A DNA stretch of 49,677 nt from Rhodospirillales bacterium (GTDB lineage: Bacteria > Pseudomonadota > Alphaproteobacteria > Rhodospirillales > Casp-alpha2), in contig JABMNT010000011.1 in NCBI GenBank assembly GCA_013203595.1, positions 1-49,677 on the forward strand. Direction: 5' to 3'. The notes beneath the pieces are model-generated. The model had not been told where the DNA came from, did no database searches, and was given only the letters and a program-made list of their open reading frames with translations. The position numbers and the translations under genes are program-made. This document shows, one piece after another, positions 45,054 to 49,677 of this stretch; position 1 is the first letter of the stretch, and every line of letters begins with the position of its first letter.

Positions 45054-47173
45054 GCAGCGCCGTTTGCAGTCATTGCCTGCTGCCGGTTCGCGCTCACGCG
45101 CACGAGCGCGAAGTGAATGGCGAGGCTTACCAGTTTTGTTGTTACGGATGCGCGCTTGCCTTCCAGGTCCACCACGGGCAGCACGAAGAGGCGGATGCCG
45201 CCTGGCTGTTGATCCGTCTAGGTGCGGGCGCATTTCTCGCCATGAACATAATGCTTTTCAGCCTGGTGTTGTATTCCGGGAGCCTCGGGCCAGCAGATGG
45301 ACAACTGGCTTGGAGAATCCATGTTTTGCTGTGGGCGCTGGCCACCCCGATCCTTGTCATCCTGGGTGGACCGTTTTTCAAAGGTGCTTGGCAGGCGGCA
45401 CGCAATGGCCAGGCGACCGCCGACACCCTGGTGAGTCTCGGAGCCATTGCTGCCTACGGTTATTCAGTTCTCGAAGTTGTGACCGGCGGGGCTGCGGTCT
45501 ATTTTGACACCGCCACTATGGTGCTCGTGCTGTTCACACTGGGACGGTATCTCGAGGCGATAGGTCGGGGCCGCGCTGCGCGGAGCCTGGCTCCCATGCT
45601 CGCCGCCGAGCGGGCCTGTGCCACCGTGATTGTGAATGGCCGGGATAGCGAACGTCCGGTGCGGGAGATATCACCGGGGACCACCGTGCGCGTACGCCCC
45701 GGGGAGCGGGTGCCGGTGGATGGAGTGGTGATTGAGGGGCGTTCCCAGTGCGACGAGGCGGTACTCACGGGTCAGTCCGATCCCGTAATTAAATTTCCTG
45801 ATTCCGTCGTATATGCCGGCAGTATCAACAGCACTGGACAGCTTTTGATCCGGACCACGGTCGCTGGGCCTGCCACCCGCTGGGGGAAGATGAGTCGTCT
45901 GGTGCGCGAGGCCTTGAGTCACAAAGGCCTCCTCGGTGAGCTCGTGGACCAGGTGGCGGCGGTATTTGTTCCGGCTGTGGTGATTCTGGCGGCGGGCACG
46001 ATCCTCTATTGGAGCAGCCAGGGGTCGTTCGAGCAGGCCCTGATGGCGGGCTTGGCGGTACTGGTGGTGGCATGTCCCTGTGCGCTGGGACTGGCCGCAT
46101 CGTTGGCGACCGCCCTCGGCCTGGGCCTGGCGGCGGAGCAGGGTGTGTTGATTCGTAGCGGCGGCGTGCTCGAACGCCTGGCCCGGGTGAAGGCCGTGGC
46201 CTTCGACAAGACGGGCACCCTGACATCGGGGCAGGTGCGCATGACGGGAGCACTTACAGACGGCGTACCCGAGACCGAATTGCTGCGGCGCGCGGCTGGC
46301 GTCGAGCAGGGGTCGGAGCATCCCCTGGCTCGGGGGATCGTCGCCGCTGCCCACGCTGGAGGGCTCGCGCCGGAGACCGTCCCCAACGTTCACGCGCTGC
46401 CGGGCCAAGGGGTCGTCGGCGGGGACGGGGATCGCCTGACCGCGGTTGGCAACGCCCGCTTGATGGCGACGCTCGGGTGGACCATCCCACCGGCTCTTGC
46501 GGCGCGTGCGCGGGAGCGCTCAGCAGAGGGGCATGAGACGATTGCTTACGTAGGGTGGTCCGGTCGTGTTTGGGGTTTGCTCCGGTTGTCCGACACCCCT
46601 CTGCCTGAGGCCAAGGCGGTGGTGAAACGTACACGCGAGTTGGGGTTGAAGACACTTCTCCTGTCCGGGGACGCGCCCACCGTGGTTAAAAGCGTGGCCG
46701 TTGCACTCGGGTTCGATGCCTGGCAGGGGGGAATGTCGCCGGAAGAAAAACTTGCTGCCCTTGAGGCAAGGTCAGAGGAAGAAGGATTGATTGCCATGGT
46801 CGGAGATGGCTTGAATGACGGACCGGTGCTGGCGGCGGCCGGTGTCGGCGTGGCGGTGGGCGGCGCCGCCGATCTAGCACGGGAGAGCGCGGACATCACC
46901 CTGCCGGAAGGAGCCCTTCAGCGCCTGCCCTGGCTTATCCAACATGCCCGGAAGGTACATAAGGCCATACGCATGAACATAGTTTGGGCCTTGGGGTATA
47001 ACCTGGTGGCCCTATTTCTCGCGGCCGCGGGCCTGTTGCAGCCGGTGATTGCCGCCGGGCTCATGGCCGGCTCCAGTTTGGTGGTGGTGATCAATTCCTT
47101 GCATGTTGGGAAAGAGCAATACCCCGGCCCGGTGACGAAACCGGGTCCGGCCACGGCGATGTGTAAGGACTGA
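45050..47173 (+). CDS. ccoI: CcoI-type copper-transporting P-type ATPase without HMA domain
   Basis: 707 residues. An N-terminal metal ribbon (Cys6-x2-Cys9 and FCCYGC, 29-34) precedes the membrane domain; the ion motif is ACPCALG (342-344 CPC), the phosphorylation motif DKTGTLT (Asp386), and GDGLND is at 585-590. CcoI-type pumps supply copper to the oxidase. Most CcoI have an HMA domain after the ribbon; none is visible here. The start at 45050 overlaps the SafE stop. The gene ends just before the HEAT-repeat gene. Confidence 0.92.
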   Translation: MSSAVCSHCLLPVRAHAHEREVNGEAYQFCCYGCALAFQVHHGQHEEADAAWLLIRLGAGAFLAMNIMLFSLVLYSGSLGPADGQLAWRIHVLLWALATPILVILGGPFFKGAWQAARNGQATADTLVSLGAIAAYGYSVLEVVTGGAAVYFDTATMVLVLFTLGRYLEAIGRGRAARSLAPMLAAERACATVIVNGRDSERPVREISPGTTVRVRPGERVPVDGVVIEGRSQCDEAVLTGQSDPVIKFPDSVVYAGSINSTGQLLIRTTVAGPATRWGKMSRLVREALSHKGLLGELVDQVAAVFVPAVVILAAGTILYWSSQGSFEQALMAGLAVLVVACPCALGLAASLATALGLGLAAEQGVLIRSGGVLERLARVKAVAFDKTGTLTSGQVRMTGALTDGVPETELLRRAAGVEQGSEHPLARGIVAAAHAGGLAPETVPNVHALPGQGVVGGDGDRLTAVGNARLMATLGWTIPPALAARARERSAEGHETIAYVGWSGRVWGLLRLSDTPLPEAKAVVKRTRELGLKTLLLSGDAPTVVKSVAVALGFDAWQGGMSPEEKLAALEARSEEEGLIAMVGDGLNDGPVLAAAGVGVAVGGAADLARESADITLPEGALQRLPWLIQHARKVHKAIRMNIVWALGYNLVALFLAAAGLLQPVIAAGLMAGSSLVVVINSLHVGKEQYPGPVTKPGPATAMCKD

Positions 47174-47236
47174 GCCATGTGCGTCCAGGCCCGGAGAAAT
47201 CCTTCGATGCAGCAAGATCATTCACGAGGTCAGAGG

Positions 47237-48316
47237 ATGCGTGGCCGCCGGTGTTCCGTTGCCTGTGCATTGCTGTTTTGGATGGGCGCATTGTTTGTCG
47301 TCAGCGGCGCTGGTATTTCATATGCCGGGGAGGGTGTCTCGGTTTCGGTTGAGCAGCTGATGGATATCCTGAAAGGGGCCGATACCCCGGAAGCCCGCCA
47401 GCACGCGGCTGAACGCCTGGGTACTTTGGGACGTGATCCTCGGATCGAGGCCGTGGCCGCCGCCCTGATCGAAGCCCTCAACTGGGATCTCCAGCCAAGG
47501 GTCCGCGGCCACGCCGCCGCCGCCCTCGGCGAGATTGGTTTAGCGACAGAGGGCGTTCTCCCCGCTCTCGCCGATGCGCTCTTAGTGGATACGGATCCGG
47601 AAGTTCGCGGGCGCACTGCCGCAGCGCTTGGCATGATCGGTCCGGCAGCGAGACGTGCTGTCCCAGCCCTGATCGAGGCCCTCGACGCAGACGACCACCT
47701 CGGGGTTCGTTGGCATGTTTCACGCGCCCTCGGGAACATCGGCCTGGCGACAGAGGAGGTCGTTACTGCCCTGATCGAGGCGCTCGTCCGTGATGAACGT
47801 TCGGGGGTCCGCGCGCGCGCCGCCGTCTCGCTTGGGATGCTTGGTGCGACGACGGGGAACGTTGCACCAGCCTTGATTGAGGCGCTTGGCTGGGATCCGC
47901 ATCCTGGGGTCCGCCTGTCAGCGGTGGAGGCCCTTGGGCAGCTCGGTCCTGTAACCGACGAGGTTGCTCCCGCCCTGATTGAGGCGCTCGGCAACGATGA
48001 GCACTCGGGGGTTCGAATGGGCGCCGCCCAGGCCCTGGGCAAGATCGGTCCGGTGACAGAGAAGGTCATTCCCACCCTGATCGAGGCGCTCGCCAGGGAT
48101 GAGGAACCGGGAGTGCATAGCTACGCCGCAGAGGCCCTTGGGGCTAGTGTAAATATCCTGCGAAACTCTCAAACCCCGTCGTCGATAAGCGCGCTGAAGG
48201 AGGTGTTGGCGGCTCTCGAGAGGCACCGAGTTTCTCGGATAAGAATGAACGCTGATACAGTGCGTGGTGCGATCCGGGTTCCCGAGCGGAAACGGCAGTC
48301 TCAGGGCAGGAAATAG
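47237..48316 (+). CDS. Exported HEAT-repeat protein
   Basis: 359 residues. A signal peptide (CALLFWMGALFVVSGAGISYA) is followed by about seven HEAT-like repeats of roughly 42 residues, each ending with a pattern like VAPALIEALGWDPHPGVRLS; the DNA repeats a CCCTGATCGAGGC-like block many times. Such proteins form helical solenoids for protein contact, here probably in the periplasm for the oxidase or its assembly. ATG 47237 has GAGG 7-8 bases upstream and gives the best signal peptide; ATG 47177 and 47207 are alternatives. No close function known. Confidence 0.78.
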   Translation: MRGRRCSVACALLFWMGALFVVSGAGISYAGEGVSVSVEQLMDILKGADTPEARQHAAERLGTLGRDPRIEAVAAALIEALNWDLQPRVRGHAAAALGEIGLATEGVLPALADALLVDTDPEVRGRTAAALGMIGPAARRAVPALIEALDADDHLGVRWHVSRALGNIGLATEEVVTALIEALVRDERSGVRARAAVSLGMLGATTGNVAPALIEALGWDPHPGVRLSAVEALGQLGPVTDEVAPALIEALGNDEHSGVRMGAAQALGKIGPVTEKVIPTLIEALARDEEPGVHSYAAEALGASVNILRNSQTPSSISALKEVLAALERHRVSRIRMNADTVRGAIRVPERKRQSQGRK

Positions 48317-48552
48317 ATCATCCATAACTTCATGGCCTGTGCCGAAAGATATTCAGAACGCGCAGCTTGTGTGCTTTGTGTTTTCTGACGGCTCCTCGCT
48401 CGGCGGTGGAAAATCGGTGCCCGAAGGGACCCCAACTGTCTGACGTCAGTGCCTATGGGACTTATTGAAGGGTTTGCACAACGGAGGCTCTGACTCATCT
48501 TGGTTTGAAGCCGGACAATCTCTAAACGTAAAAAATGATTGGGAGTTTTATA
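48317..48552. other. Intergenic region after the oxidase operon
   Basis: About 235 bases; no convincing coding frame or mobile-element homology recognised. Separates the HEAT gene and the truncated copper chaperone gene. Confidence 0.3.
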
Positions 48553-48704
48553 ATGTATCGCGGTATTGCGTCTATCGGCTTCATTATCCTGTTGATTGGC
48601 ACAGCCACAGCTTCGGCAGACGATTATAAGGACGGTGGCCTTACGGTCAGCCACTCCTGGGCACGGGCATCAGCCGGCAAGGCAAAGGCGGGCGCTGCCG
48701 ACAT
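48553..48704 (+). pseudogene. PCu(A)C copper chaperone, truncated by a transposon end
   Basis: A signal peptide (GIASIGFIILLIGTATASAD) and the beginning of a PCuAC domain (GGLTVSHSWARASAGKAKAG) are present, then the frame changes to unrelated residues exactly where a Tn3-type terminal repeat begins (48705). The histidine/methionine copper site is missing. GGGAG lies 8 bases before the ATG. PCuAC proteins bring copper to oxidases, so loss would matter for the nearby oxidase. Confidence 0.75.
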
Positions 48705-48741
48705 GGGGTCCGTTGCGGTAGGGGCGGTTTGATACCCTAAG
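48705..48741. repeat. Tn3-family terminal inverted repeat (one end)
   Basis: 37 bases beginning GGGGTCCGTTGCGG and ending ACCCTAAG. Tn3-family elements have 35-40-bp ends that start with GGGG and finish with TAAG. It breaks the PCuAC gene and lies upstream of a truncated Tn3-type transposase N-terminus. No second copy found downstream. Confidence 0.72.
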
Positions 48742-48827
48742 GAATTAGATGCCGGCCCAAACCCTCTCTGGTTCATGGATTGCAAAGCCCCGATTTTACT
48801 GGCGGGATCTTTGTTCAGTTCGAACAA

Positions 48828-49045
48828 ATGACCAGCTGGAACAAATTCATGCCAAGACGCACTATATTGATATTGACCGACCGCCAAAGGGCTTTGCTTC
48901 TCAACCTTCCTATAGATGATCCAGCACGTCTTATATATTACACGTTGGCGAATGACGGTCTGGCGCATCTATGGCGGTGGAGGAGGCCGGAGAATCAGCC
49001 TGGCTTTACATTGCAGCACTGTGCATTGAGATATTCTGGGCGTCG
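48828..49045 (+). pseudogene. Tn3-family transposase, N-terminal fragment
   Basis: FMPRRTILILTDRQRALLLN, then LPIDDPARLIYYTLANDGLA and RRPENQPGFTLQHCALRY are typical of the Tn3 TnpA N-terminus (DUF4158). The frame then runs into unrelated sequence (junction near 49041-49049) after about 70 codons; the catalytic DDE part is missing. Confidence 0.8.
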
Positions 49046-49292
49046 GATGCAGATGCGCCGCTCACCGACGATGAATTCGAACGCGGACGCACAGCAATGC
49101 TCGCCCCTCAATCGCGTTTTGCAACGGGACTATCACAACAGGATTTTGCCAAACGTTTCGGCATTCCCGTGGCCTCTCTAAGAGACTGGAAACATGGGCG
49201 CAGAACGCCTGACAGGGCCGCGCAAAGCTACCTGCGTGTGATTGCAAAAAATGCCTGACGATGTGGCAAAGGTTCTGCACAATGCAGCCTGA
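49041..49292 (+). pseudogene. HTH antitoxin C-terminal remnant with frameshift
   Basis: DADAPLTDDEFERGRTAML is followed by the helix-turn-helix GLSQQDFAKRFGIPVASLRD and GRRTPDRAAQSYLRVIAKN. In the original frame a stop (TGA, 49256-49258) follows, but one base later the next frame continues PDDVAKVLHNAA to a stop at 49292, as in typical HigA-like antitoxins. N-terminus is lost at the junction with the Tn3 fragment. Confidence 0.7.
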
Positions 49293-49360
49293 CCAACCCC
49301 TGGCCTTTGACAGCAAAAACCGGTTCGCCATCACATCGCATCGTCCTCGCATTCTGTTCG
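49293..49360. other. Short non-coding link
   Basis: No feature recognised. Confidence 0.3.
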
Positions 49361-49605
49361 TCAGTTTCTTCGTTTTCCGGGCGCCTCCTGAGCCGTATTG
49401 TCCGTCGCCAGCTGTGGCTTTTGGTAAACCTCCTGGCGCACCATCAGGACCCAGGCAATGCCGGTGACTTCATTGGCCATGGCTACGGCGACCAGTCAGG
49501 CCGGCTTTTGTCGCAGCAATCCGCTCGCTGACGCTCTGATAGCCCATAGAGGACAGCGCCAGCGCCACAACCGCCACACCAGCGGCACAAAGCCACTGCT
49601 TGCAC
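49361..49605 (-). pseudogene. Frameshifted remnant of a small membrane protein
   Basis: Two frames join by removing one base: VAVVALALSSMGYQSVSERI followed by AATKAGLT, then VAVAMANEVTGIAWVLMVRQ to KRRN and stop. A block of about 53 bases (near 49517-49570) resembles the N-terminus of the OmpA-like gene (around 30430-30500), including the GYQSVSERI/GFQGVGERI segment. Probably a decayed relative; exact family unknown. Confidence 0.5.
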
Positions 49606-49641
49606 CGGCACAGATCTCAGGCTAAGTTGCGCCCGTTTCCA
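49606..49641. other. Upstream flank of tRNA-Arg
   Basis: 36 bases with no feature recognised; would contain the tRNA promoter. Confidence 0.2.

Positions 49642-49677
<36 letters not shown>

Overview
The window looks like chromosome of an alphaproteobacterium (Rhodospirillales-like; this placement is inference). Supporting signs are a GC-rich backbone, a thrS-infC pair, an FzlA-type GST-fold cell-division protein, msrPQ, a small zf-CHCC protein and the style of the housekeeping proteins. No database search was possible, so names rest on motifs visible in the translations.

Layout. 1-10.7 kb: infC (cut by the window edge, with an AUA start) and thrS, two envelope glycosyltransferases, an alpha/beta hydrolase, an SDR epimerase, a TPR protein, a DehI-like protein, a peroxiredoxin-like gene divergent from an AraC regulator, and fzlA. 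10.9-19 kb: msrP-msrQ, a 3-hydroxyacyl-CoA dehydrogenase-type gene, and polA. A decayed second copy of the polA 3' end lies 1.3 kb beyond polA, on the far side of a YdjM-like membrane hydrolase gene. 19-34 kb: small exported proteins, a tandem pair of paralogous lipoproteins, a zf-CHCC gene, a MITE-like inverted-repeat element directly in front of an ABC ATPase gene, a lipoprotein lysophospholipase, an FAD oxidoreductase, a STAS protein, a rhodanese/TRAP-like/GlcG-like trio, an IS1182-type remnant, an OmpA-like coiled-coil protein divergent from a chemotaxis receptor, and a 2OG-oxygenase/TPR fusion.

34.1-48.7 kb is the most interesting part: a self-contained respiratory island. It encodes a MauG-like di-heme protein, a DAHL-type sensor kinase and FixJ-type regulator, a cupredoxin-like protein, a Tat-exported metallophosphoesterase, a mono-heme cytochrome c, and a divergent cbb3-type oxidase. 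In this oxidase the CcoO cytochrome is fused to two more c-heme domains of the kind normally found in CcoP, while a CcoP/FixP-type membrane anchor is a separate 76-residue protein. CcoS-like and two roughly 30-residue membrane peptides, a SafE-family protein, a CcoI-type copper ATPase without an HMA domain, and an exported HEAT-repeat protein follow. The genes overlap or are closely spaced, and structured hairpins stand in front of the cytochrome and ccoN genes.

The island is bordered by mobile-element debris: an IS3-type transposase tail on the left; on the right a copper chaperone (PCuAC) gene cut by a Tn3-family terminal repeat, a truncated Tn3 transposase, a frameshifted antitoxin remnant, a frameshifted membrane-protein remnant, and a tRNA-Arg gene running off the window end. 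Together this suggests acquisition by transfer followed by decay at the edges. The copper theme (CcoI, cupredoxin, broken PCuAC) fits supply of the CuB site of the oxidase.
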